Numbered from the stretch's first letter, positions 52,391 through 61,753 are shown. The stretch: DNA of 64,000 nt from Sediminicola sp040566555 (GCF_040566555.1 NZ_JBEWYP010000002.1:124001-188000); one strand, 5' to 3'. A program made the numbers and translations. Notes: a model not told the origin generated them from the letters alone.

Positions 52391-54328
52391 TTACTTATTT
52401 ATATGAAACACGTGAAATGGCAACGTTGGATTTAATTCAACATAGTTCCATTCCGAATTCCAATTATAACTATTTCCTGTTATTGCATCCCTCATAGAAA
52501 ATTGATGTCCATCGTTCACCCCCAAAGATGACAGCGGAAGCTGAACAAACCCTTGTTGGGTATGATGTGAATCTAGACTGATAACTGTTAAAGTCTCGTC
52601 CGAATTATCATCACTCCATTTGTAAAAAGCGATCAAATTATTGTTCTCTATATGACAAAATTGAATATTATTTGTCTGCTGTAAGGATGCATGCTTCTTA
52701 CGGGCCTCGTTTATTTTGGTGATCAGGTAGGTGATTTTGTTTTCTATGGTCCAATCCCAATGCCTAATCTCGTATTTTTCGCAGTGGATATACTCTTCCT
52801 TCCCTGGCATGGCATCTGAAACCATGTATTCAAAGACAGGACCATAAATTCCCAAATTTCCACATAATGTACCCGCTAGAACGTACCTGATGAGATGCAT
52901 TGTCTCATTTGCGCCCTGTAGATGATAAGGATTGATGTCTGGAGTATTTGGCCAGAAATTAGCACGGTAATATTCCTTCATATCCGACTGCGTCAGCTCA
53001 GTTAAATATTCCATAAGCTCACCTTTGTCCACTCTCCAGGTAAAATAACTATATGATTGTGAAAAGCCCTGTTTGGCCAATTGCTGCATTACCTTAGGCC
53101 GTGAAAATGCCTCGGCAAGGAACAGTACGTCTGGGTGTTTCTTTTTAACCTCATCAATTAACCATGCCCAGAAGTAATAGGGTTTTGTATGCGGGTTGTC
53201 TACCCTAAAAATGTTTACCCCACAATTGACCCAATGTAAGGCAACACTGAGCAACTCTTCCCATAATTCCTTGTACGCCTTGGTTTCAAAATAAAAATTG
53301 ACAATATCCTGATATTTTTTAGGTGGATTTTCGGCATACTGCATGGTGCCATCCGGCCTTTTTCTAAACCATTCAGGGTGGTCCGTGATATAGGGATGGT
53401 CCGGTGCCGCCTGAAAGGCTAGATCCATAGCTATTTCAATACCATGGTTGTTCGCTTGTTGTATTAAATTCTTGAAATCGTCCTCTGTTCCCAATTCTGG
53501 ATGAATAGACTTATGGCCTCCCAAATGGGAGCCTATGGCCCATGGCACACCAGAATCCCCTTCTTTGGCATTGGTAGCATTGTTCTTGCCTTTTCTGTTC
53601 TTTTCACCTATGGGATGTATTGGAGGAAAATAAAGCGTATCAAACCCCATACCTGCTATTCTTGGAAGTAAGCGTTCACAATCTTTAAAAGTTCCATGCT
53701 TTCCTGGTTCTGAAGCTGCCGATCGGGGGAAAAATTCGTACCAGGTACTAAAATTGGCTTTTTTACGATCTACATACACCTGTAGGATTTTGCTGGTATT
53801 GGCAAACAAGCGCTGTGGATGTTCTATAAACATTCTACACAGTTTTTTGGAAGTAGCCGTTTTCACAGCGCTGTCATATGAATGTTCATCCCCAAACTCT
53901 CTCATCCAAGTGAGCACCTGCTCCTTCTCACTTTCGGGTACCACTTCAGAAATATACTCTAGGTACTGTATGCCATCCAACAACTCGCTTTTTACATATT
54001 GCCCATCTTTTATCTTGGCCTCAATTCCATGCTGCCAGTTCAAGGAATAATCTACCCATCCTCTAACACTGTATTCGTAAAATCCTTGTTTTTCTACTTT
54101 AAATGAGCCGGTATACACGTCGTTTCCCACGTGCCTCATATGAATGGTTGAGGCACTTTTATCCTTTTCGTGCTTACATAGAATTTCCACCTGAATAATA
54201 TCGTGACCATCGGGGAGAACATCTGCTGTAACCTTGACCGTTTCTCCAACGACCCTTTTGATAAAAAAACTGCCGCATTGCAATTGTGGTGCTACATTTT
54301 CTATTATTACACGATGTTGTCTTAACAT
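52391..54328 (-). CDS. glgE: Alpha-1,4-glucan:maltose-1-phosphate maltosyltransferase
   Basis: A 645-residue GH13_3 enzyme that adds maltosyl units from maltose-1-phosphate to an alpha-glucan. An N-terminal beta-sandwich (about 10-125) and helical part precede the barrel. Catalytic Asp377 in FRVDNPHTKP and Glu406 in FLAEAFSRP are visible, as is YFPPIHPIGEKNRKGKNN. It is the first gene of the glucan operon. The 900-base region upstream should contain its promoter. Confidence 0.93.
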   Translation of the reverse strand: MLRQHRVIIENVAPQLQCGSFFIKRVVGETVKVTADVLPDGHDIIQVEILCKHEKDKSASTIHMRHVGNDVYTGSFKVEKQGFYEYSVRGWVDYSLNWQHGIEAKIKDGQYVKSELLDGIQYLEYISEVVPESEKEQVLTWMREFGDEHSYDSAVKTATSKKLCRMFIEHPQRLFANTSKILQVYVDRKKANFSTWYEFFPRSAASEPGKHGTFKDCERLLPRIAGMGFDTLYFPPIHPIGEKNRKGKNNATNAKEGDSGVPWAIGSHLGGHKSIHPELGTEDDFKNLIQQANNHGIEIAMDLAFQAAPDHPYITDHPEWFRKRPDGTMQYAENPPKKYQDIVNFYFETKAYKELWEELLSVALHWVNCGVNIFRVDNPHTKPYYFWAWLIDEVKKKHPDVLFLAEAFSRPKVMQQLAKQGFSQSYSYFTWRVDKGELMEYLTELTQSDMKEYYRANFWPNTPDINPYHLQGANETMHLIRYVLAGTLCGNLGIYGPVFEYMVSDAMPGKEEYIHCEKYEIRHWDWTIENKITYLITKINEARKKHASLQQTNNIQFCHIENNNLIAFYKWSDDNSDETLTVISLDSHHTQQGFVQLPLSSLGVNDGHQFSMRDAITGNSYNWNSEWNYVELNPTLPFHVFHINK

Positions 54329-54742
54329 AATTTAATTCGGTTTAGTTGTGCTATAAGATATTTCCAGTACTCAATATACATTATTTAATGACATTATTTT
54401 CTATGGTATGGCGCTAAAACTAATTGACAACAAAAAGTAATTTAATGCCTTCCTTTTTCTCTTTTGGTCTTAGGCCCTTCATTAAGATGCCCCTAAAATA
54501 ATGGTATGGATCATCTGATCACCTGAGCTTCCAACAATTAAATTGGCATATCATCAATATTAAATCCTTGTGACCCTAAAAAAATGAAACGTATTGTCGT
54601 TCATTTGGAAAAATCCAAAACGAATCCTCACAAAACCAACACTCGTTTCCGGGATATCCCAGAAATTAAGTCGCGCTTTTGCATCATAGTAAAATAAATC
54701 ATTACTATTTTGACAAGCATGTCCTCATCAAAACTTTTAGGA

Positions 54743-54757
54743 GAGAAGTAAAAATAA
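54743..54757 (+). repeat. Direct repeat, copy 1 (GAGAAGTAAAAATAA)
   Basis: Exact 15-base match to 55053-55067, preceded by CTTTTAG in the first copy and TTTTAAATC in the second. A TTGACA lies 33 bases upstream (54710). It may mark equivalent transcription starts or a regulator-binding site. Confidence 0.5.
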
Positions 54758-55012
54758 AAGTTCCGATAGTCGTAAATATAGGATAATTTTTAAAAATTTA
54801 AGAACTATACAAAAGATTCCGTAACCTAGTGGCACCTTCGGATCAAATTGAAACAACACCCTTTCTATGCTGGCGTCTGACAGACTAGCGATCATTAAAT
54901 TCTCGTCAGCTTCCTTTTCAAAGGATCATTTATGTCAATAATTTGTAAAAGTTATCAACCGAAATCGATTTCTTTTCGGATGTTATTGTTTTTGACACAA
55001 AAAACAACACAA

Positions 55013-55046
55013 TTGACAGTTTTTTATGAAGATTTATGTATATTTT
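55013..55046 (+). promoter_or_regulatory. Possible promoter of the orphan RNA
   Basis: TTG (55013-55015, within TTGACA), 23 bases, TATATTTT (55039-55046), a near match to TAnnTTTG. It is placed to transcribe the segment ending in the terminator at 55161. Confidence 0.3.
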
Positions 55047-55052
55047 TAAATC

Positions 55053-55067
55053 GAGAAGTAAAAATAA
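55053..55067 (+). repeat. Direct repeat, copy 2 (GAGAAGTAAAAATAA)
   Basis: Second copy of the 15-mer, 310 bases downstream of the first, close to the 5' end of the candidate orphan RNA. Confidence 0.5.
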
Positions 55068-55118
55068 CAATTAGATACGATCAAAAGTTATTGAGTTGTT
55101 AAATAAGGTTATGATTTT

Positions 55119-55161
55119 AAGATAGTTCACTGAGGTACTGCCTGGGTGGACTATTTTTTTT
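55119..55161 (+). terminator. Orphan intrinsic terminator
   Basis: ATAGTTCACTGAGG (55122-55135), loop TACTG, CCTGGGTGGACTAT (55141-55154), 13 of 14 positions paired (two G-U), then seven T, extended by A-T pairs on the left flank. Only the + orientation has the T-run, so it is not a ppk1 terminator. Confidence 0.8.
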
Positions 55162-55226
55162 GTCTCCAATACTAGATTTAAAACCTATGTATTGAATTGT
55201 AATCTCCTATCGCCCAGGAAATATTC

Positions 55227-57284
55227 CTAACTGCCTTGGTTGGAACCCAAATATTCATAAATATCATATTGGGAACGAATTTTATCCTTTACTGCAGGTA
55301 TCTCTAAATAATCATTATTGGATTCCCTATCCAAGATTCTTGCCTTGGTGTTATCTGAAAGTTGTATTTCCAGTATATCTTTAAGTTCGCGAAAAATATC
55401 TTCGTCTAAAATAGGCGTAACCACCTCAATACGCTTATCAAGATTTCTGGTCATCCAATCCGCACTACCCATAAAGAGTTCTTCCTCCCCATTATTGTGG
55501 AAGAGAAACACCCGGGCATGTTCCAGGAAGCGGTCAACTACACTGATAATCTCGATATTCTCACTCTGACCTTTGACATTTGGGACCAGGCAACAAAACC
55601 CTCGAACCAATAATTTAATACGGACTCCTGCATTACTTGCCCTATACAGCCAATCTATCATTGTTTGATCTTCCAAACTGTTCATCTTGGCTACGATAAA
55701 TGCTGGTTTATCATTCTGGGCATGTTGGATCTCTCGCTGGATCATTTCCTCAAAACGGGAACGCAGGTTATAAGGAGAAATCAATAAGGTTTTAAATTTA
55801 GGGAGAAGCACTTCCCGTTTCAAAATTCTGAACACTTGCTCCAGGTCTTTTGTGATTTTTGGATTTACAGTAAAGAGGGCATGGTCACAATAAAATTTTG
55901 CCGTCATCGCATTGAAATTTCCTGTCCCGATATAGGCGTAACCCCTTACTCCATCGTCTTCCCTACGCCTCATATACAGGATTTTGGAATGCACCTTTAT
56001 ATTTGGAAAACTATAATACACATGTGCTCCCTTTTCTTCAAATATCTTCCCCCATGTTATGTTGTTTTCCTCATCGAACCTGGCCTTGGCCTCAACAAAT
56101 ATGGTGACCTCTTTCCCATTCTCCAGGGCTTCCAACAAGGCAGAGGTTAAACGCGACTCCTTCGCTATCCGGTACAACGAAATATGAATGGAAATTATAT
56201 GCTGGTCTTTAGCCGCTTCTGCAATCCAATCTTCCAAATAGCTAAAATCCTGATACGGGAAGTGTAGCAAGCGATCCTTCTTTTTTACGAGCTCGAAGAT
56301 ACTTCCAGATGCCTCAAATGCCTTGTGCTTCAGGGGAGGAAACGGCTCAAAGTTTAAGCTGGGATTCTCATTTGGATTGGGGAATGAGAAAAAATCACTA
56401 AAATTATGTCGCTTCCCCCCTTCCATCAAATCTATTTTTCCAAGACCCAACAGCACTTTTATCTTGTTATATATTTCTTCTGGCATGCCTTTTTCATAAA
56501 GTAACCTGGTAGGCTGGCCGACCTGCCTTTTTGCCAAGGAATCATATATTTGCTGCACCCACTCCCCTTCATAGTCATCATCTAAATACAGTTCTGCATC
56601 TTTGGATAATTTTATGTTCCAGAGTGTTTCGATCTTGGAATTTGGAAATATTCTGTCAGTATTTAGTTTTAGAATGTCTTCCAGAAAGGTATACTTAAAA
56701 CAATTACCCTCAGTGGTTAGCTCTTTAAATCGGCCTACGCTATCGGTGGGGACTTTCACAAATCTAATCCCATTCAAATTTTGATCGTAACCCACCATAT
56801 AAAGTTGCCCCTCTTCAAAGGTCTCCGTTGTTATCCCATCACTGTTAAAGGTTTTTAGATGATCTAAAATGTGGCTCTCAAAATAATCTTTGAGCTCAGC
56901 TTTCTGTTCCTTGGTATAATTGGAAACCTGCAATATATGTATGTTGCTTTTTGCCAGTTCTGGTAGGATCTCGTCGTTAAAGATTTTACCGAAAAGCTCT
57001 TGTTGCCGGTCTATTTCCTCAAAAAGGATTTTTAAAGTCTTATTTGGGCGCAATCCCAAAGGTTTTCTGACCTTCTTCTTGACTTTCTTAAGTTGGCGAA
57101 GTTTTGAAATTCTGACCTTAAAGAACTCATCCATATTGGATGAAAAAATAGCCAGAAATTTCAATCGTTCCAATATGGGGTTTATATGATCCGCAGCCTC
57201 TTGCAGTACGCGTTCATTAAAACGGAGCCAATCCAATTCCCTATCCTTATATATAAATTTCTCTTGCTGATCTATTCCTTCCAT
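55227..57284 (-). CDS. ppk1: Polyphosphate kinase 1
   Basis: A 685-residue enzyme that polymerises the terminal phosphate of ATP into polyphosphate. N-terminal FIYKDRELDWLRFNERVL, and the phospholipase-D-like C-terminal domains with KVHSKILYMRRR and the later HARVFLFHN. The His of KVHSK is the expected phosphohistidine. It may support stress survival together with the divergently encoded PA2169-family protein. Confidence 0.95.
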   Translation of the reverse strand: MEGIDQQEKFIYKDRELDWLRFNERVLQEAADHINPILERLKFLAIFSSNMDEFFKVRISKLRQLKKVKKKVRKPLGLRPNKTLKILFEEIDRQQELFGKIFNDEILPELAKSNIHILQVSNYTKEQKAELKDYFESHILDHLKTFNSDGITTETFEEGQLYMVGYDQNLNGIRFVKVPTDSVGRFKELTTEGNCFKYTFLEDILKLNTDRIFPNSKIETLWNIKLSKDAELYLDDDYEGEWVQQIYDSLAKRQVGQPTRLLYEKGMPEEIYNKIKVLLGLGKIDLMEGGKRHNFSDFFSFPNPNENPSLNFEPFPPLKHKAFEASGSIFELVKKKDRLLHFPYQDFSYLEDWIAEAAKDQHIISIHISLYRIAKESRLTSALLEALENGKEVTIFVEAKARFDEENNITWGKIFEEKGAHVYYSFPNIKVHSKILYMRRREDDGVRGYAYIGTGNFNAMTAKFYCDHALFTVNPKITKDLEQVFRILKREVLLPKFKTLLISPYNLRSRFEEMIQREIQHAQNDKPAFIVAKMNSLEDQTMIDWLYRASNAGVRIKLLVRGFCCLVPNVKGQSENIEIISVVDRFLEHARVFLFHNNGEEELFMGSADWMTRNLDKRIEVVTPILDEDIFRELKDILEIQLSDNTKARILDRESNNDYLEIPAVKDKIRSQYDIYEYLGSNQGS

Positions 57285-57563
57285 AACCCCAAAATTATGA
57301 ATTCTAAATAATCCATATTGGAAAATTATTAACTCTAACCACCAAGCCTTAACATGCGATCAATGTCCAAATTTTACTTGGGTGGGCGTGCTCGGATGCA
57401 AAAATAAGAACAAGGAAATAGGCCAATGCAATTATATAATTCCTCTTTTCACCAATGAAATTCTTTTAGTATCAAATCGATCAATAATTGAATTTTTAAG
57501 GTTAATCAAAAAACGATGTTATAGGTAATTTCACCATATACAATAATTTAAAACAACACTATT

Positions 57564-58013
57564 ATGGATACAAGAAGTAAAGAACTGGTTGATCAGTTAG
57601 AAGAGATTTTAGAAAAAAACAGGGATGCCGAAAAGGGATATGCCAAAGCGGCCGAGAATGCAAAAAGTCATGGCTTACAGAACTATTTTAGGAGAAAGTC
57701 CGACGAGCGTAGGGATTTCAACAATCAATTGAGAAGAATGTTGGTTGCCAACTACGATGAGATTGACGAAAATGGAAGTTTTACCGGAAGCATACACCGT
57801 GCATGGATGGATGTTAAATCGTTCTTTTCAGGAAATGAAGATGAAGCTATGCTAGAAGAAGCTATTCGCGGAGATAAGGCTGCGGTTAAGGAATACGAGG
57901 AAGTTTTGGAAGACAATGTGTTGCCCGTTGCGATAGATACCTTGATTCGCGACCAAAAGGCAAGAATACAATCAGATTTGAATACGATCAAGTCTTTGGA
58001 AGATTTGGAATAG
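57564..58013 (+). CDS. PA2169-family four-helix-bundle protein
   Basis: A 149-residue all-helical protein of the PA2169/DUF2383 group (ferritin-like four-helix bundle), with YAKAAENAKSHGLQNYFRRKSDERRDFNNQLRRML and the closing LIRDQKARIQSDLNTIKSLE shortened here to keep within pattern. No metal site is evident. Such proteins are often induced by stress or in stationary phase; the function is unknown. Divergent from ppk1 (279 bases), with a strong terminator. Confidence 0.78.
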   Translation: MDTRSKELVDQLEEILEKNRDAEKGYAKAAENAKSHGLQNYFRRKSDERRDFNNQLRRMLVANYDEIDENGSFTGSIHRAWMDVKSFFSGNEDEAMLEEAIRGDKAAVKEYEEVLEDNVLPVAIDTLIRDQKARIQSDLNTIKSLEDLE

Positions 58014-58032
58014 TAGTTAGTTGGCTTGTTTT

Positions 58033-58073
58033 AGAAGGGGCGATTCAATACGTTTGAATCGCCCCTTCTTTTT
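58033..58073 (+). terminator. Intrinsic terminator of the PA2169-family gene
   Basis: AGAAGGGGCGATTCAA (58033-58048) pairs with TTGAATCGCCCCTTCT (58054-58069), loop of 5, then T-run. Confidence 0.9.
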
Positions 58074-58284
58074 AGAGGCAGACTTTCAAGCCATAATGGG
58101 ACTGGTCCAATAAGGAATAAACAGTGCCCAAATACACTGTCTTAAATATTTCTAGGGCGCTATATTATGAGAACGAACTAAAAAATTAATCGGTAGACAT
58201 ATGGGCAACACTTATTAAAGTCACCATCCTGTTTTTTGTAAACCCTAATAAGGCAGTGCCTTTATGTTGGAGGTACTTTTTAGA

Positions 58285-59391
58285 TTAATTACCATTCGAT
58301 TTATCATCTTCCTCTTCTTTGTTAATTTGTTCAAATGCCTCTTCAATTTCCTTTTTGCTAGGTCTTGGCAATTGCTGTTCCGAAGCCAGCTCAGGTTCCA
58401 AACTTAGTTTTGTATAAAACGGAAAGTGATCGGAGCCTGTCTTTTCACCTCTTTGTACATCCACAACCCTAAAATCAGCCGATGAAAAAACATGGTCTAG
58501 CGGCCAACGCATCAGCCAGCTCTTGGCATTATAGGTGCTAAAAAAACCTCTACCCTTTCGCAAGTCAAGCAGACCACTGAATTTTGAAAACAAACTTGTT
58601 GTTTCTGACCATGCCACATCATTAAAATCCCCCATCACAATCACCGGATATTCAGAGTTAAGGCTCAATTTTGCTGTTTTCATCATTTCAGCATCTCGGT
58701 CCACAGAAGAAGGATTGTGTTGGGGAGTCGGTGGGGCTGGATGTATGGCATACAATTGGATCTTTTTGCCCGAGGGAAGTTTTATCTTGGTATGGATAGA
58801 TGGGATCGTATCTTCAATGAGATACTTAATGCTTTCTTCCTCGAAACTGTATTTTGAAAGTAAAAGCATGCCGTAGGTGTTTTCCAAAGGCACCTCAATT
58901 TTATGCGGATACTTATGACCCAATCCTTTATTCAGTGAATTTACCCACTTCATGTTCGTTTCCGTGAAAAGCACTACATCCGCATCGAATCTCTCAGTAT
59001 CCTGGACCACCAAATCTACATTATCATTGTCCTGTAGTACATTAGCCGTATAAATGCTAACAAAATCTTCCGCTTCACTTGAAGCATCGTTCACCTCATA
59101 ATTGGCGAAGGCAGTATATGGGAAAATTTTCATTCCTTGAAAAAGAAAGCAAGCGGAAAGTGCAATGACAAATAAATAATCTTTAAAATCACGAATGTCA
59201 AACCTATAAAAGTAGGTCAACAGAGCGAGCATTGTTAATAAAGTAAGCTGCAAATGAGGGAAGTCGAAAACCCTTACTGTCCAATGATCAACAGCTACAA
59301 AGGGAAATATGGTAAGTATGATTGCCACCACTCCAAAGATTTGAAGAAATAGCTTTAAAGAAAAACTGGACATTAACCTTGATAATTTCAT
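58285..59391 (-). CDS. Membrane-anchored endonuclease/exonuclease/phosphatase-family protein
   Basis: A 368-residue protein with three N-terminal transmembrane helices (about 14-33, 46-62, 71-88) and an EEP domain facing the outside or periplasm. Motifs: FTETNMKW, AIHPAPP, VMGDFNDVAW (catalytic Asp and Asn), PLDHVF and GSDHFPF (catalytic His). Substrates of the superfamily include DNA, phospholipids and phosphoinositides, and none can be assigned. A tail rich in E and K ends it. Its mRNA leader carries a perfect 15-base complement to the loop of the tandem sRNAs (59414-59428), see findings. Confidence 0.85.
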   Translation of the reverse strand: MKLSRLMSSFSLKLFLQIFGVVAIILTIFPFVAVDHWTVRVFDFPHLQLTLLTMLALLTYFYRFDIRDFKDYLFVIALSACFLFQGMKIFPYTAFANYEVNDASSEAEDFVSIYTANVLQDNDNVDLVVQDTERFDADVVLFTETNMKWVNSLNKGLGHKYPHKIEVPLENTYGMLLLSKYSFEEESIKYLIEDTIPSIHTKIKLPSGKKIQLYAIHPAPPTPQHNPSSVDRDAEMMKTAKLSLNSEYPVIVMGDFNDVAWSETTSLFSKFSGLLDLRKGRGFFSTYNAKSWLMRWPLDHVFSSADFRVVDVQRGEKTGSDHFPFYTKLSLEPELASEQQLPRPSKKEIEEAFEQINKEEEDDKSNGN

Positions 59392-59413
59392 CTCTAGTTA
59401 TATTTTGTAAAAT

Positions 59414-59428
59414 TAAGTAGGTTAAGTT
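59414..59428 (-). promoter_or_regulatory. Putative pairing site for the tandem sRNA in the EEP leader
   Basis: The + strand reads TAAGTAGGTTAAGTT, identical to the loop of all four sRNAs. The minus-strand mRNA of the EEP gene therefore contains the exact complement, 23-37 bases before its ATG. Pairing would cover the region where ribosomes load. Prediction only. Confidence 0.35.
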
Positions 59429-59462
59429 AGGCTCTTTGCTTGCCTGCCAAAAGATGGAGCGA

Positions 59463-59999
59463 TTATTTGGGATTATCGTCTTCCTCTTGAATAGCTAAAG
59501 GATGATCCTTATCCCCGAGCCCAACAATCTTTATGATATTCGCTACCGTATTATAAAGCATCAGCACAACAACGATTAGGGCAGAGCTCAGCACACTGGA
59601 AATAGCCAATGAAATATAATAAATGGTGCTGAACCAATTACCAGGCACAGAGTCGGATTCTGTTATGGGTAAATTAAGCAATAGAAACGCCATTACTGAA
59701 GCTATAAATACAGTGGTGTCAACTTTAGCTATCAGCAAAACATGCTTGTAGTGCTCCTTCTTCAATTTCGATGAGGAACTGGAGCTCAGGCTCAACAAGG
59801 TCAATAGAAGCGCCAAAATAGTTGCAGATGCCAAAGCAATGGTATTACAAAGGGTATTTAAACCGTCGATGGAGTTTTTAATCAAAACTTTAGCCTCGTA
59901 CCCGCTGAGGTGTCCCAAAAGAAAAGTACCGGTAGTAATAACCATAAGTGATATTGCGCCCCCTAGAAGTGCCCTTTTAGTGTAAATGCTAATTTTCAT
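59463..59999 (-). CDS. Four-helix membrane protein of unknown function
   Basis: A 178-residue protein with about four transmembrane helices (about 12-32, 45-72, 92-112, 125-150), a Ser-rich loop SLSSSSSSKLKKEHY, and a short acidic C-terminus. No family is recognised. It lies 71 bases upstream of the EEP gene in the same direction, so it may share its transcript. Confidence 0.6.
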   Translation of the reverse strand: MKISIYTKRALLGGAISLMVITTGTFLLGHLSGYEAKVLIKNSIDGLNTLCNTIALASATILALLLTLLSLSSSSSSKLKKEHYKHVLLIAKVDTTVFIASVMAFLLLNLPITESDSVPGNWFSTIYYISLAISSVLSSALIVVVLMLYNTVANIIKIVGLGDKDHPLAIQEEDDNPK

Positions 60000-60232
60000 T
60001 TTACAAATTTTTAAATCTGTTATAGTCTATGAATACTTAATTCTAAATTCTTTCAGCGTTTTTCTCCTATTGCACCAGTCAGTTATAAAGCTGTGCGGTC
60101 CCTGTCACAGTAGGTATGTTTACATAGCTTTGATACATTTCTTAAAGTACAAATCAGAGGGCCATCAATTCCAACGCACCATCCCATGTTTTTATCCCTA
60201 AATCAACGGAGTTAGGCCAGGCGAATTAAACA

Positions 60233-61537
60233 TCACTCTTCAAGGGCCTTAAATTTATAATCTTCCTCTGTGCAATCGAAACACTTGGCCAACATCCCAG
60301 TAAGTTCAAGTTCATCTGTTCCTTTTAAAACAATATCTTTTTTAGGCCTTCGCTGAAGTATCCCGTAGAACTTCTCCGCAGTCACTACTAAATTTTCCCT
60401 TCTAGCCCTTATTTTCTCCCTTATTTCGGGTCCTTTAATACTATCTATCTCCTTTGTCCAGATTTTAAAAGAACTTTCAATTTTGGAATCAGTCATTAGC
60501 TCCTTTAATTTAATGGCCTCTTGTTTAAATTGTTCAAGGGATCCAGATCTCAAGAAATACTCGTCAAATTCAGAAACGAGCCCTGGCAGAAAACCAATTT
60601 CCTTTTCGAAGGTCTGTACCTTTGGATGTGAAATATCATTGGCGACCAAGGAAGGTATTACGCCTCCAAGATTAAAAAAAGCATTGTCGCGATCTGTGGG
60701 TACCGGAATGGCGGTAAACTTGCCGTCCTTTTCCTGCACTGCCCACCCCCATTGTTTTGCGTGTCTGTCCCAATCCCCGATAAGCAGATCGAAAAGTCGG
60801 GCCCGTATCATGGCGTTTATATCAATCGACACAGCTTCCCCTTTTTCCAACTTCAGTTTAAGAAGGCTTTCATTGTCCATGATTTCCTTTATGTCTTTAA
60901 GAGCCGTCCAATTGACCTTGCCTTCACTTTCGAATTCCAGAAAATAAAGCCGGTTCCCGTACTTTTCATTGAGCTTGCCCAAGGTCTTTTGTTTGGGGAT
61001 GAACATTAATTTTGGATTTGTGTGCAATATTTCCGCTGCCTCCGATAGTTTAGCGACTACCAATGCCGCATAGGGATGTTGTGCGGACACCCCATCAACA
61101 ACGATGTTTTCCAGCCCAAGCTCTTTGGCCATCTCAGGTACTAGTTTTACAGGATCCTTACTTAAGCTCCGAAGGGTATAACGAATGCCCCTTTTATCTT
61201 CCAATTCAAGGGAATGGGTTTGTTTTCCGCCCCCCTCTTCGATGACTTTTAGTCCACCTTTCAAGGTATCAAGAAATGCAATAGGAACGGTAACTGGCGT
61301 GGCCCAAGCCTCACGAAATTGCTCCCCTTGCATTATTTTCTTGAGGGGACTGGCCTTATAAAGTATGTTGGCAGCCACGGTGACCGAATCAAAATCCCCG
61401 AACTTAATTTTATCGAGATCGTCAATATCAAGTACCTCACTGGTCCGGAAGCTTTCCTTAGTTTCAGACACCGATAAATAAACCAATGCTATAAACACTA
61501 GAAGTAAGGTTGAGCCGATGATTATAAATTTACGCAT
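60233..61537 (-). CDS. Exported protein with HipA/Fam20-like kinase motifs
   Basis: A 434-residue protein anchored by an N-terminal helix (about 3-22), with the rest probably periplasmic. A Gly-rich turn with GGGKQTHSLELEDKRG and YTLRSLSKDP (about 100-129) resembles the nucleotide-binding N-lobe of protein-kinase-like folds. GDWDRHAKQWGW (254-265) and PTDRDNAFF (280-288) resemble the catalytic and metal-binding loops of HipA/Fam20/CotH-type kinases. The same pattern occurs in some Bacteroidota proteins with phosphoesterase domains. ATG 61537 is preferred; ATGs at 61570 and 61600 would only extend it. Kinase activity is a hypothesis. Confidence 0.55.
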   Translation of the reverse strand: MRKFIIIGSTLLLVFIALVYLSVSETKESFRTSEVLDIDDLDKIKFGDFDSVTVAANILYKASPLKKIMQGEQFREAWATPVTVPIAFLDTLKGGLKVIEEGGGKQTHSLELEDKRGIRYTLRSLSKDPVKLVPEMAKELGLENIVVDGVSAQHPYAALVVAKLSEAAEILHTNPKLMFIPKQKTLGKLNEKYGNRLYFLEFESEGKVNWTALKDIKEIMDNESLLKLKLEKGEAVSIDINAMIRARLFDLLIGDWDRHAKQWGWAVQEKDGKFTAIPVPTDRDNAFFNLGGVIPSLVANDISHPKVQTFEKEIGFLPGLVSEFDEYFLRSGSLEQFKQEAIKLKELMTDSKIESSFKIWTKEIDSIKGPEIREKIRARRENLVVTAEKFYGILQRRPKKDIVLKGTDELELTGMLAKCFDCTEEDYKFKALEE

Positions 61538-61753
61538 AGTTGTTTGTTTCTTATTAGTTATAGGTTTCATTATCAAACATCCATTAATGGATTCCACCAA
61601 TCGATTTATACATCTTGAACATCAGTGTTTACTTCCAAATCAATTACGGAACACAAGGTATCAAGGAATCAATATTTACAGTAAACCTGACTAAATTGCT
61701 GCGATAAGGGAAGACTTCTTTCAAATGCAACCTTCAGCGCAATTAAAATATGG

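Larger units (their letters stand above)
55050..55161 (+). ncRNA. Candidate orphan small RNA
   Basis: A strong + strand terminator with no + strand gene before it for at least 0.9 kb (glgE is on the opposite strand). Together with the promoter-like sequence and the 15-base repeat at the likely start, an RNA of about 110 nt is the simplest explanation. There is no similarity to the four-copy sRNA. Confidence 0.4.
54329..55226. other. 900-base gap between glgE and ppk1
   Basis: No ORF of convincing quality is found on either strand. It contains two copies of a 15-base sequence (54743-54757 and 55053-55067) and a strong + strand terminator (55119-55161) that belongs to no known gene. The rest, apart from A+T richness, shows no structure I can support. 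Confidence 0.7.

Noticed and set aside
54870..54895. Terminator or palindrome around GTCTGACAGAC
   Set aside because: A short palindrome with imperfect extensions and no T-run; likely chance.
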